DNA of 64,000 nt from an uncultured Lachnospiraceae bacterium (lineage in GTDB: Bacteria; Bacillota; Clostridia; Lachnospirales; Lachnospiraceae). A program made the position numbers and the translations under genes. The stretch is from contig CANOEC010000002.1 in the NCBI GenBank assembly GCA_947564735.1, forward strand, positions 180,738 to 244,737, given 5' to 3'. How positions within the stretch are numbered: the first letter of the stretch is position 1; the number at the start of each line of letters is the position of its first letter. Shown here in pieces: positions 34,941 through 43,149 of this stretch. The notes beneath the pieces are model-generated. The model saw only the letters and a list, made by a program, of their open reading frames with translations, was not told the DNA's origin and did not search any database.

Positions 34941-35050
34941 GAGATACCTCCTTATCCGCAGACTTGTGGACGTGAATTTATTTGTATCATTATAAGGCTT
35001 ATCCTTAGATTTTTCCTCTCTATCTTTGCACAAAAAAGCGAGGTAGTTAT

Positions 35051-35758
35051 TCAATAATTGATATTTGCTTTTCTCGCTTGACTACATAAGTCACGAGTAG
35101 ATAACGTGTAGTTTTTTCCGTCCTTAATAAAATGTGTCCCACACTGTCGAAACTCAAAATGTACGTTATGGGAAATACATTGCTGCCGTATCTGCAATAC
35201 CCAATCATAGTTAAGGGGTCTTGCGTTTTTGTCAGATTCCCCACCAACAACAACTAACTCTATATCGCATAAATATTCAGAGAGAGTGATGTTTTCAATC
35301 AACGGTTGACAAATAATGTATTTGTGTTTAATGGGTAGTTTAGAAAAGATACCCAAGCGGTAATCTGCGTTTTCTTGATTTTCAATCGTACAGCCAACCG
35401 TAACATTTTCATACCCATTTTCCCAATCATGCGGAATACACTCTGAAAATCTCTCAATTCGTTTTGTTAGAAAAAGAAAATGCAAGTCGGAGCGTTCCCG
35501 TATCATTTCCCAACATTCAGTGCGCCACATATCGGCGTCCTCAATTAAAAAATCTGATGAAAAGCACACATAAATTGTTTGGCCGGGTTTCATTTTATAT
35601 GCTCCATTTTTTGTTTTTTCAATAGGGGCGTAAAATTTTTCTGTTTTCGTGACAATATTTGTATCAATTCCTTTTTTATAGTCCCCTTTATGTATATAAC
35701 AATATTTACAGCCTGTGCTGTATCTGTGGCAACCTCGCCAAGGATCCCATGTTCCCAT
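35051..35758 (-). CDS. DUF5131 (phage Gp37/Gp68-like) protein
   Basis: The 235-aa protein starts MGTWDPWRGCHRYSTGCKYC, the Cys pattern of DUF5131 proteins, which look like radical-SAM relatives found in phages and mobile elements. Further markers are LHFLFLTKRIERF, NVTVGCTIENQENADYRL and VVVGGESDKNARPLNYDWV. The chemistry is unknown. The start at 35758 has AGAGGTATATTT before it and lies 16 bp after a small HTH gene. Confidence 0.8.
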   Translation of the reverse strand: MGTWDPWRGCHRYSTGCKYCYIHKGDYKKGIDTNIVTKTEKFYAPIEKTKNGAYKMKPGQTIYVCFSSDFLIEDADMWRTECWEMIRERSDLHFLFLTKRIERFSECIPHDWENGYENVTVGCTIENQENADYRLGIFSKLPIKHKYIICQPLIENITLSEYLCDIELVVVGGESDKNARPLNYDWVLQIRQQCISHNVHFEFRQCGTHFIKDGKNYTLSTRDLCSQARKANINY

Positions 35759-35774
35759 AAATATACCTCTCGTT

Positions 35775-35948
35775 TTAACTTCGTTTTTTGCGTTTATCAA
35801 TCGGCTTTTCCGCGTCCTTTGGTATCAGCCACATATAGCTGAATTTTGCAACGCCCTCTATACGATTATCTTCACATAACTTCTGTACCCGTCGTTCTGA
35901 AATACCCCATTTTTTCGCCGCTTCGGAAGCGGAAATATATTCTAACAT
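35775..35948 (-). CDS. Small excisionase-like HTH DNA-binding protein
   Basis: This 57-aa protein, MLEYISASEAAKKWGISERR and VQKLCEDNRIEGVAKF, is a MerR/Xis-type helix-turn-helix. It is clearly related to the protein at 57535-57726: both share EAAxKW, RRVQxxC and the ending IPKxAEKPxDKR. AAAGGA lies 12 nt before the ATG. Encoded just ahead of DUF5131, it may regulate that gene. Confidence 0.75.
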   Translation of the reverse strand: MLEYISASEAAKKWGISERRVQKLCEDNRIEGVAKFSYMWLIPKDAEKPIDKRKKRS

Positions 35949-36185
35949 CTTTGCTCACGTCCTTTCCAAAATCTAACGATACAATTATATACGGAAGTCC
36001 GCATAATAGCAAGAAACAGAATATGAATTGATTTTGAAATCCGCAATCTTATTTCGGGATTGTGGATTTTTCTTTTGCTTTTGTTTGGCATTTTAGAAAT
36101 TTTTCCGTAGTAGGAGATAAGAAAAACTTTTTGAAAAATCTCTCACAAAACTTTGGCAAAATCGCCTTGTGCGGTGTTGTAGGCA

Positions 36186-36290
36186 GTGAGAAGGAAATCA
36201 AGAGGGTTTGGGAAACTTCCCAACAAGCAAAATGCAACGCATTTTACGGAAAGGGTACCCCTTTCCTATGCTTGCTCCGAAACTTCTCAC
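36186..36290 (+). other. Highly structured leader with nested hairpins
   Basis: An outer stem GTGAGAAG/CTTCTCAC encloses three perfect hairpins: GGGAAACTTCCC (36210-36221), AAAATGC-AAC-GCATTTT (36229-36245) and GGAAAGGG-TAC-CCCTTTCC (36248-36266). The next start codon is 31 bp downstream. It could be a structured leader, a recombination or transfer site, or the product of palindromic insertions. The rest of the gap 35949-36185 is AT-rich and shows nothing else. Confidence 0.55.
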
Positions 36291-36320
36291 TTTAACAAAT
36301 ACGGAAAGGAAGGGAAAAGA

Positions 36321-36521
36321 ATGGAATGGGATATTGAAATCAAAGACAGTGAATTTGTACCGCAGAACAGGAAACCGACAGAGGAAACCGTCTGCTACAA
36401 AATCGGCGGCACATACTATGAAGTGTCTGCCTCCTGCGGCGGCTCGGAACGGCTACGGGATAAGATGATACGGCTCATAAAATCGGAAACCGTCAAAGCG
36501 CCCAATGACAAACAGGGATAG
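36321..36521 (+). CDS. Small protein upstream of the serine recombinase
   Basis: The 66-aa protein (MEWDIEIKDSEFVPQNRKPT, ending in a charged tail) has no known domain. ATG follows AAAGGAAGGGAAAAGA. Short proteins of this kind are commonly found next to TndX-type recombinases in Clostridia; the function is unknown. Confidence 0.65.
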   Translation: MEWDIEIKDSEFVPQNRKPTEETVCYKIGGTYYEVSASCGGSERLRDKMIRLIKSETVKAPNDKQG

Positions 36522-36536
36522 GCGATGTATAATAAC

Positions 36537-36570
36537 AATATCAAAAAATGCTTGGGCGTTTTTTGATATT
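36537..36570. promoter_or_regulatory. 12-bp perfect inverted repeat before the recombinase
   Basis: AATATCAAAAAA and TTTTTTGATATT pair perfectly around a 10-nt loop. It lies between the small gene and the recombinase start at 36617. It may be a recombinase or repressor site, or a terminator working in both directions. Confidence 0.5.
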
Positions 36571-36616
36571 TGGCACATACTGTTTGTCGGGCGTTCATTA
36601 CAGGAGGAATGAACAC

Positions 36617-38248
36617 ATGACAGCAAATACATATAAGCCCGGACAGATAACAGCATTATACGCCCGTCTTTCGCAGGAAGATACGTTAGAGGGCGACAGC
36701 AACAGCATTGTGAACCAGAAAGCAGTCCTCTCCAAATATGCGGCGGACAACGGCTTTTCCAATCCCGTTTTCTTCATTGACGACGGCGTATCGGGAGTGA
36801 CGTTTGACAGACCAAATTTTAACCGCATGATTGCAGAGATTGAAGCCGGAAACGTGGCAACGGTCATAGTCAAGGATATGTCAAGATTAGGGCGCGACTA
36901 TCTAAAAGTCGGCTACTATACGGAAATCTTTTTCGTGGAGCGTGATGTGCGCTATATCGCAATCAATGACGGTGTGGACAGCGCAAAGGGTGACAATGAT
37001 TTTACCCCGTTTCGCAACCTGTTCAACGATTTTTACGCAAAGGACACAAGCAAAAAGGTACGGGCAATCAAACGGGCGCAGGGCATGGCGGGGGAACATC
37101 TGACAAAGCCGCCTTATGGCTGCATGGTAAGCCCTGCCGACAGGAAACAATGGATTGTGGACGAGGAAGCCGCCGCTGTGGTGAAACGGATTTTTGATTT
37201 ATGTATCGCCGGAAAAGGACCTATGCAGATAGCAAAAATCCTTAAATCGGATAACGTGCTGATTGCGAAAGCCTATTACGCAAAGAAAAAGGGAAAAGCA
37301 CTCCCCGATAATCCGTACAACTGGAAAGACAGTTCGATTGTCGGCATTTTGGAACGCATGGACTACTGCGGGCATACGGTGAATTTCAAAAGCTACTCCA
37401 AATCCCATAAGCTGAAAAAGCGGATTCCAACCACAAAGGAACAGCAGGCTATCTTCTTCAATACCCATGAAGCGATTGTGGAGGATGCCGTATTTGAACG
37501 GGTGCAGGAACTTAGGGCAAACAAACGCCGCCCCACAAAGGTAGAGCGACAGGGCTTGTTCTCCGGCTTGTTGTACTGTGCGGACTGCGGGAGTAAATTA
37601 CATTTCGCTACCTGTAAAAGTTTCAACGGCTCACAAGACCATTACCGCTGTGCAAAATACAAAAGCAATACGGGAAGCTGTACGGCGCACTTTATCCGCG
37701 AGGAAGTGTTAAAGCAGATAGTATGGGGCAGGATATTTGATGTGACTGCGCTTTTCTTTGATGACATCATGGCTTTTCGGGAAATGATGTATCAGCAACG
37801 TTCCGTTGAAACAGAAAAGGAAATGAAGCGCAGGAAACGGGAAGTCGGACAGGCACAAAAACGGATAGCGGAACTTGACCGTATCTTCAAGCGTATTTAT
37901 GAGGACGATATAAGCGGCGCAATCAGCCATGACAGGTTTTTGAAGCTGTCCGCAGAGTATGAAGTGGAACAGCGGGAACTGGAAGAAAAGGTCAAGTCCG
38001 AACAGCAGGAAGTCAATACCTATGAACAGAACAAAAGCGATTTTGACAGCTTTTCCGCGATTATCCGCAAGTATGTGGGGATAAAGGAACTCACCCCCAC
38101 AATCGTCAATGAATTTATCAAGAAAATCATAGTCCATGCGCCGGAAAAGGTGGACGGGAAACGGGTACAGAAAGTAGATATTGTTTTCAACTTTGTCGGG
38201 GAAATCAATTTCCTTTCTGCTACACCCTCGAAACGGCAAGGCACATAG
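36617..38248 (+). CDS. Large serine recombinase (TndX type)
   Basis: The 543-aa protein has the resolvase catalytic domain with the nucleophile in ALYARLSQED (Ser at about residue 20), VKDMSRLGRDYLKVGYY, then a recombinase domain (KPPYGCMVSPADRKQWIVDE) and a zinc ribbon (CADCGSKLHF to HYRCAKYKSNTGSC). A coiled-coil and C-terminal tail follow. Such enzymes move elements like Tn4451/Tn5397 by site-specific insertion. ATG follows AGGAGGAATGAACAC. The frame is intact. Confidence 0.92.
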   Translation: MTANTYKPGQITALYARLSQEDTLEGDSNSIVNQKAVLSKYAADNGFSNPVFFIDDGVSGVTFDRPNFNRMIAEIEAGNVATVIVKDMSRLGRDYLKVGYYTEIFFVERDVRYIAINDGVDSAKGDNDFTPFRNLFNDFYAKDTSKKVRAIKRAQGMAGEHLTKPPYGCMVSPADRKQWIVDEEAAAVVKRIFDLCIAGKGPMQIAKILKSDNVLIAKAYYAKKKGKALPDNPYNWKDSSIVGILERMDYCGHTVNFKSYSKSHKLKKRIPTTKEQQAIFFNTHEAIVEDAVFERVQELRANKRRPTKVERQGLFSGLLYCADCGSKLHFATCKSFNGSQDHYRCAKYKSNTGSCTAHFIREEVLKQIVWGRIFDVTALFFDDIMAFREMMYQQRSVETEKEMKRRKREVGQAQKRIAELDRIFKRIYEDDISGAISHDRFLKLSAEYEVEQRELEEKVKSEQQEVNTYEQNKSDFDSFSAIIRKYVGIKELTPTIVNEFIKKIIVHAPEKVDGKRVQKVDIVFNFVGEINFLSATPSKRQGT

Positions 38249-38349
38249 GAACGTGAAAAGACGGTACAACCCTTATAATAGGGGCTATACCGCCTAATCT
38301 GATATTACTTCCCTCTCACCGTAAACATTTGATTTTACTGTATAAATTG

Positions 38350-38528
38350 TAATTACTCAATAATAGTAGGCACACGACTTGAACCTACTGTACGTCCGCC
38401 CTCACGGTTTTCTGTGAGGGAAATCGGTGTAATTTTACTTGATTTACAGGGCATTTTCGGTGGTTTTTTACTTGATATGCGCCCCGTATCTGACGTTTTG
38501 GAAATTTTTGTTATCATGGTGTTATCAC
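38350..38528. repeat. Left 179-bp att repeat with EF-Tu-like 3' end
   Basis: On the minus strand bases 38418 down to 38353 encode TENREGGRTVGSSRVPTIIE followed by TAA, the C-terminus of an EF-Tu-like protein, without the rest of the gene. The segment aligns without gaps to 53673-53851. The last 44 bp (38485-38528) are identical in both. I read this as an attachment site formed by integration into a tuf-like gene. Confidence 0.8.
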
Positions 38529-38532
38529 GGAG

Positions 38533-40080
38533 CTATGACCGTTGTCCTTTGGATAATTGATAAACAGCATTATTTGTATTACCACTTACTTCAACATATC
38601 CTGTCTCTACAAGCATAGTCAAATATCTGTAAGTGGTTGATTTCGATTTTTTAACCACCGTTTCAGCAACTTGTGGTGTTATTTTTCCGTTTTTATCCAA
38701 ATATTTTAAAATAGGCAAAACCTTATCATAAGTCTTTTTGGTCAAAACTTCGGTCAAAACTTCGGTCAAACTTCGGTCATTTTTTTGACCGAAGTTTCTA
38801 TTTTCTATCTCAAACCTTTCGTGAATCCTTATTGTGGTAATCATATAAGTTCTGTCTGTATCCGTTTCAAACTCTGGCATGGGCGAACCATTTCTTTTCA
38901 GTTCACGCAAAATTTTTGATATGCCAGTTGATTTCTTCTCAGACAAATCAATTTCCTTAAAAAACTCCCCTATCTTGGGATTTCTGTATCTTCTTGCCCG
39001 GACTTTCCCCGCTGCAAACTTCTCCATATCAATATAATGATCCGGTCCCGGGAAATTGATAATCTGAATCTGATCCAAATAAATCCGAATCTCTACCGGC
39101 ACGTCTTCTTTATAATTTTTGTGTAAAACTGCATTTACAAGCGCTTCTTCCAAAGCATTATACGGATAATTAAAAAACCGGTCTGCTTCCGCCCTTCCAT
39201 CAACCTTTACCACCTTTTCCTCAATTACAGTTGTCTTAATGTAGTCCAGCGCATCTCTTACCTGCTTCCATATCGGACCGTAAAATGTCTTCTCGGTAAA
39301 ATCAGATGCCTCTGCTTCCTTATCATGAAAACGCACCAGTTCAATCTTACTTCCTGCAATCAACTTGTCCGGTCTTTCTCCAAACATAAGCAGACCAATA
39401 TTTTTAATTGCAATTCCCTCGTCTTTTTCCTCTGCCACCTCCTCGGATACCAATAAGTCTTCCAAGGAGCGCACATTAAGTTCTTCTATTAATGAACTGT
39501 TACTTTCCCTGATAAAATCCTCAAGATATCCCCTGCGTATATGCTCCATAGATGCCCGATTATGAATACGGTCAACAAATGGTATGGCAGCAAATTTCTC
39601 AAAAAGTTCCGCTATCTCGCCCTGTTTGGCTTCTACCGTAAGTGATGCAGGGCGAATCCAATATTTCATCGTGCGATCCTGCTCTTTACCCGCTTCCTTT
39701 TTAGAATAAACATCTACAGGTGCCTGATATGGTCCCGCATCACCCGCTGCACATTTGAGATACACCAAGTTTACCCCTTGATATTCCACAATCTCAATCT
39801 TCGGAATATAACGCGGCTCAATTTTGTTGCAGTATTGAAATATTTTTAATTGAATGTCATCAAGTAATTCGTCAAGTACACCTACCGGCGGCAAAACCGG
39901 AATTCCGTTTTCTGTTCTTACACCAATCACAAGATATCCGCCGTCCACTCCTGCAATATCGTTTGCATAGCCGCATATGGTATGCACGATTTCTGAGGGA
40001 TTAAAACCTTCCTTGTATTCTATCCGATTCTGTTCTACTTTGCGCCCTTCCAGCAAGGTTTCTATTTTTATTGGAATCAT
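38533..40080 (-). CDS. AlbA_2/ATP-binding regulator with repeat linker
   Basis: The protein has an N-terminal AlbA_2 (Schlafen-like) domain (NRIEYKEGFNPSEIVHTICG, GGYLVIGV), a GHKL-like ATP-binding part (NALEEALVNAVLHKNY) and a C-terminal winged helix (TTYRYLTMLVETGYVEV). The linker has the repeat LTEVLTEVLTKK, coded by 12-bp units at 38740-38774. COG2865-type proteins like this are thought to be regulators. The start at 40080 follows GGAGGCGACCTT; it ends 4 bp from the att repeat. Confidence 0.8.
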   Translation of the reverse strand: MIPIKIETLLEGRKVEQNRIEYKEGFNPSEIVHTICGYANDIAGVDGGYLVIGVRTENGIPVLPPVGVLDELLDDIQLKIFQYCNKIEPRYIPKIEIVEYQGVNLVYLKCAAGDAGPYQAPVDVYSKKEAGKEQDRTMKYWIRPASLTVEAKQGEIAELFEKFAAIPFVDRIHNRASMEHIRRGYLEDFIRESNSSLIEELNVRSLEDLLVSEEVAEEKDEGIAIKNIGLLMFGERPDKLIAGSKIELVRFHDKEAEASDFTEKTFYGPIWKQVRDALDYIKTTVIEEKVVKVDGRAEADRFFNYPYNALEEALVNAVLHKNYKEDVPVEIRIYLDQIQIINFPGPDHYIDMEKFAAGKVRARRYRNPKIGEFFKEIDLSEKKSTGISKILRELKRNGSPMPEFETDTDRTYMITTIRIHERFEIENRNFGQKNDRSLTEVLTEVLTKKTYDKVLPILKYLDKNGKITPQVAETVVKKSKSTTYRYLTMLVETGYVEVSGNTNNAVYQLSKGQRS

Positions 40081-40111
40081 AAGGTCGCCTCCATTACTTA
40101 TTGCTATTTCT

Positions 40112-42208
40112 TTACGTCGTCTCTCCCTGATACTTTTCATTTCCAAATGTCATTTCAAGCAGTTCATTTGCTATCTTCCCGTCTGAAATACGCATCAGAT
40201 TATCTTCTGCATCCTCTTTTCCCAAAAAATTCATACTTCCGTACCAAACTACCTGATGGTCTATAATGCAATAATGCTCGCAGTAATCCTCCGCAAGATT
40301 CATTTCAAATCCTGCCCTTCGCATCTCTTCCTGCAGTTCTTGCCAATATGCACTGTCCCCATATCCATAACAGTCCGGTTTCCATGTGACAATGACAATT
40401 TTAATTCCTGCCTCATGCTTTTCTCTGAGTAAATGAATCATCTCATACACTTTCCTGCCGCTGATTGCCGGACTGGAAATAATAATTTCTTTCTCTGCCG
40501 TAAGCAAATCATTCCGATACACATCCGCATAATTATCTATATCAAAAATAGAATTCACTGTTTGCTTTTGCACGCCGGTTTCTGAAAAAATATCATATCC
40601 AATCTGTTTATACGCCTTAAGCCTTTTATGGTACATCCTGTCAAACATTTGGATATGGCTGTCCACATAATCATAAATAATCACGCTCTTCTTTCCGTCA
40701 TAGTCCCTGTTTAGACGTCCGGCATACTGTTCCACTACTCCCTTCCATGCCACGGGCGTTGCCATGATCAGCGTATCCAATCTGGGATAGTCAAAGCCTT
40801 CCCCTATCAGCTTCCCTGTTGCCACAAGAATCATACTCTCCTTCGACGTAACATGATTCATCTGTTTTAGAATTTCTTTATGCTCTTTCTTTGAATTTTT
40901 GCCGGACAATAAAAAAACCTTATCTGCATAATTTATCAACCGCTGATACAATCGCTGTGAATGTTCCACATATTTGGAAAGAATCACCAGCGTTCTTCCA
41001 TCATCCACACATTGTTTTACATCCCTTATAATCAGTTCGTCCCTGTCTTCATTATTGCGGATGATTTCATATGCCTCATTCGGATGCATTTTATCCTGTG
41101 AAAATCTCGGTGCAACTGCTCTTGTAAATCGTGGATAAACAAGATGTTCTATTCCCTGCTCCTTTGCCCTGTCCTTTGAGGTGTATTGATAACGAATCGG
41201 GCCAAGAAGCATGTAATTTATTTTTTCCAAACCATCTCCTCGAAATGGCGTGGCAGTCACTCCATATACATACTTTGCATTTGCTTCCTGCAAAATATCC
41301 ACAATTATATCTGAAGCGGCATGATGGCATTCATCTACCAGTATAAGTCCATACTCCTTTAACCGCCTATGGTATTCTCCATTCTTACAGACTGAACCCA
41401 CCATCGCAATATCAATAATACCCGTAGTCGAATCGTGGGCTCCCTGTAATTTTCCAATGATACTCTTTCGTTTCTTTTTACGACCTGTAGGCGTTTCATA
41501 CTCTGGCAGTTCCTCATCAATATACAAGAACTTTTCAATCGCTTCCCGCCATTGTTCCATTAAGGCTGATGACTGAATGAGAATCAGTGTACTTACCTGC
41601 CTTCGTGCTATGACATTACAGCACACAACCGTCTTCCCAAATGCTGTGGCAGCACTCAATATCCCATTGTCATATTCAAGGAGCTTCTCTACCGCAGATT
41701 TTTGTGATTCTTTCAGTTCCCCGATAAATTCCGTATGAATCGGACATCCGATACTTCGCAGATCTTCTATTTCATATGTAATACCGGCTTTTTCGCACGC
41801 CTCGATTATATTTTCCAAAATACCTCTTGGAATCTTGATGAATCCACCCGCATCACTTCCAAGATAAATATATCTGTAATTTTCGAAATTTGATAATCCC
41901 ATAGCCTGATTTTTATAAAAGATTGGATTGGGAAATGCCGCCAACCGCCTGATCTGATTCTGCATTCGCGGCTGTAAATTCACTGTATTCACATACACCC
42001 CATTTGACAATGTAATATGCAGGCTTCCCTCAACATCCTCCCTCTGAAACTGTTTTGTTTTGTCCCACGGCTTTTCGTTATCGTTTTCAAAAATATCCTT
42101 ACCATTTACTACAATGCTGCCTGCTTCAGCATCAAAGCTTCCCTGAGTCCATTCTTTTATCTTATCTTCCATAAGCTCTCTTGAAAGCTTTTTCTTGTTC
42201 AGCAGCAC
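40112..42208 (-). CDS. Helicase-nuclease part of a TOTE-type conflict protein (frameshifted from its primase)
   Basis: The frame encodes a superfamily 2 helicase (Walker A AATAFGKT at 186-193, VDECHH, VTATPF, EQYAGRLNRDY) followed by a phospholipase-D-like nuclease domain (EHYCIIDHQVVWYGSMN). The helicase carries all main motifs. In TOTE conflict systems the same chain begins with an archaeo-eukaryotic primase. Here the primase is in the frame just upstream (42240-43094), separated by a single extra G in a run of seven at 42260-42266. Residues back to about 42257 belong to this frame although the first start is GTG at 42208. Confidence 0.8.
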   Translation of the reverse strand: MLLNKKKLSRELMEDKIKEWTQGSFDAEAGSIVVNGKDIFENDNEKPWDKTKQFQREDVEGSLHITLSNGVYVNTVNLQPRMQNQIRRLAAFPNPIFYKNQAMGLSNFENYRYIYLGSDAGGFIKIPRGILENIIEACEKAGITYEIEDLRSIGCPIHTEFIGELKESQKSAVEKLLEYDNGILSAATAFGKTVVCCNVIARRQVSTLILIQSSALMEQWREAIEKFLYIDEELPEYETPTGRKKKRKSIIGKLQGAHDSTTGIIDIAMVGSVCKNGEYHRRLKEYGLILVDECHHAASDIIVDILQEANAKYVYGVTATPFRGDGLEKINYMLLGPIRYQYTSKDRAKEQGIEHLVYPRFTRAVAPRFSQDKMHPNEAYEIIRNNEDRDELIIRDVKQCVDDGRTLVILSKYVEHSQRLYQRLINYADKVFLLSGKNSKKEHKEILKQMNHVTSKESMILVATGKLIGEGFDYPRLDTLIMATPVAWKGVVEQYAGRLNRDYDGKKSVIIYDYVDSHIQMFDRMYHKRLKAYKQIGYDIFSETGVQKQTVNSIFDIDNYADVYRNDLLTAEKEIIISSPAISGRKVYEMIHLLREKHEAGIKIVIVTWKPDCYGYGDSAYWQELQEEMRRAGFEMNLAEDYCEHYCIIDHQVVWYGSMNFLGKEDAEDNLMRISDGKIANELLEMTFGNEKYQGETT

Positions 42209-42239
42209 TTCCCACTGGTCAGGGTAAGCATTCCAGTGT

Positions 42240-43094
42240 TCATCTATAAATGCACTGTTCCCCCCCTTTTAACGCTTGCCCCTGTAATGGCAGTGCAATC
42301 AGATTACCCACTCCGCCTTCAGGAAGGCGTTCCTGCATTGGCAGCATACGGTCATAAAAACGAAATGACTTTAAGTTTACAGATTCTGCACCTTTGTTGA
42401 GCAAAGCATTTCCAAATTTTCTTGCAAGTCTGGCTTCTATTGGTTTCTGAAAAAATATCCACAGATGTGCGCCTCTCCCAGAGCGGGAACGCTCTACTAG
42501 CGCATCTATTTCATTGATATCACATATTCTTCTCAGACTGTCTACTTCATCCTTCCATTGATTATCCACGTTGGCAAAATCTGCTTTTTCTGCGTCTTTT
42601 TCATGATTATCAAAATCAAAGACAATAAACCGGCAGGTATCATCCGGCAAAAGCGGAAAAATTCCTATAACATCCGTGGCATCCGCTGAATTTCCTCTTA
42701 AATGTGCAATAATCTGCTCTTTCCTTAACTCCTTATACTCCCGTTTGGGGCAATCATGGCACTTTATCTTGCTTCCGATAATCCTCGGGCAGCCATTTTT
42801 CCAAAAATTATAACACTGTGTATAATAATTGACCTCCCCGGTAGATTTCTTTATGGTGCGCTTACTGTATACATCCGTACGACCCCAGAACATGCTGAAA
42901 AACACATTTGCATCGGTTTCCGTAATGTCTCTTGGTATAATTCTTGAACCTTGATCCGGATCATATTCATTGCCACCGTTATCTGTTTCTTTTTCAGAAT
43001 AAGAAATCCCTGCATCTGACAGTAACTCTTTTAGGTACTGGTTTTCCTTTTCCAGACACCGTATTCTTTTTTCCAGTTCTGCTATGGTTTTCAT
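42240..43094 (-). CDS. Primase part of a TOTE-type conflict protein
   Basis: The protein begins with a coiled coil (MKTIAELEKRIRCLEKENQY) and continues with an archaeo-eukaryotic primase fold: a zinc-like cluster (CHDCPKRE), the catalytic FIVFDFDNHEKD and SGRGAHLWIFFQ. ATG at 43094 follows AAAGGAG. The frame ends early at 42240: with six rather than seven G at 42260-42266 it would read on as NSAFIDEHWNAYPDQWEVLL into the helicase. The full chain would be about 990 residues, normal for the family. TOTE systems are computationally predicted genome-conflict systems. Confidence 0.78.
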   Translation of the reverse strand: MKTIAELEKRIRCLEKENQYLKELLSDAGISYSEKETDNGGNEYDPDQGSRIIPRDITETDANVFFSMFWGRTDVYSKRTIKKSTGEVNYYTQCYNFWKNGCPRIIGSKIKCHDCPKREYKELRKEQIIAHLRGNSADATDVIGIFPLLPDDTCRFIVFDFDNHEKDAEKADFANVDNQWKDEVDSLRRICDINEIDALVERSRSGRGAHLWIFFQKPIEARLARKFGNALLNKGAESVNLKSFRFYDRMLPMQERLPEGGVGNLIALPLQGQALKGGEQCIYR

Positions 43095-43120
43095 CAGGAA
43101 CTCCTTTACTTCTTCCACCA

Positions 43121-43149
43121 ACTGCGAACTACTGCGAATTTACTGCGAA
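43121..43149. promoter_or_regulatory. Three phased 8-bp repeats upstream of the TOTE gene
   Basis: ACTGCGAA occurs at 43121, 43131 and 43142, i.e. at 10- and 11-bp steps, on one face of the helix. The block fills the gap between the upstream pseudogene stop and the TOTE start, 27-55 bp from the start codon. It looks like an operator for a regulator bound side by side. Confidence 0.55.
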
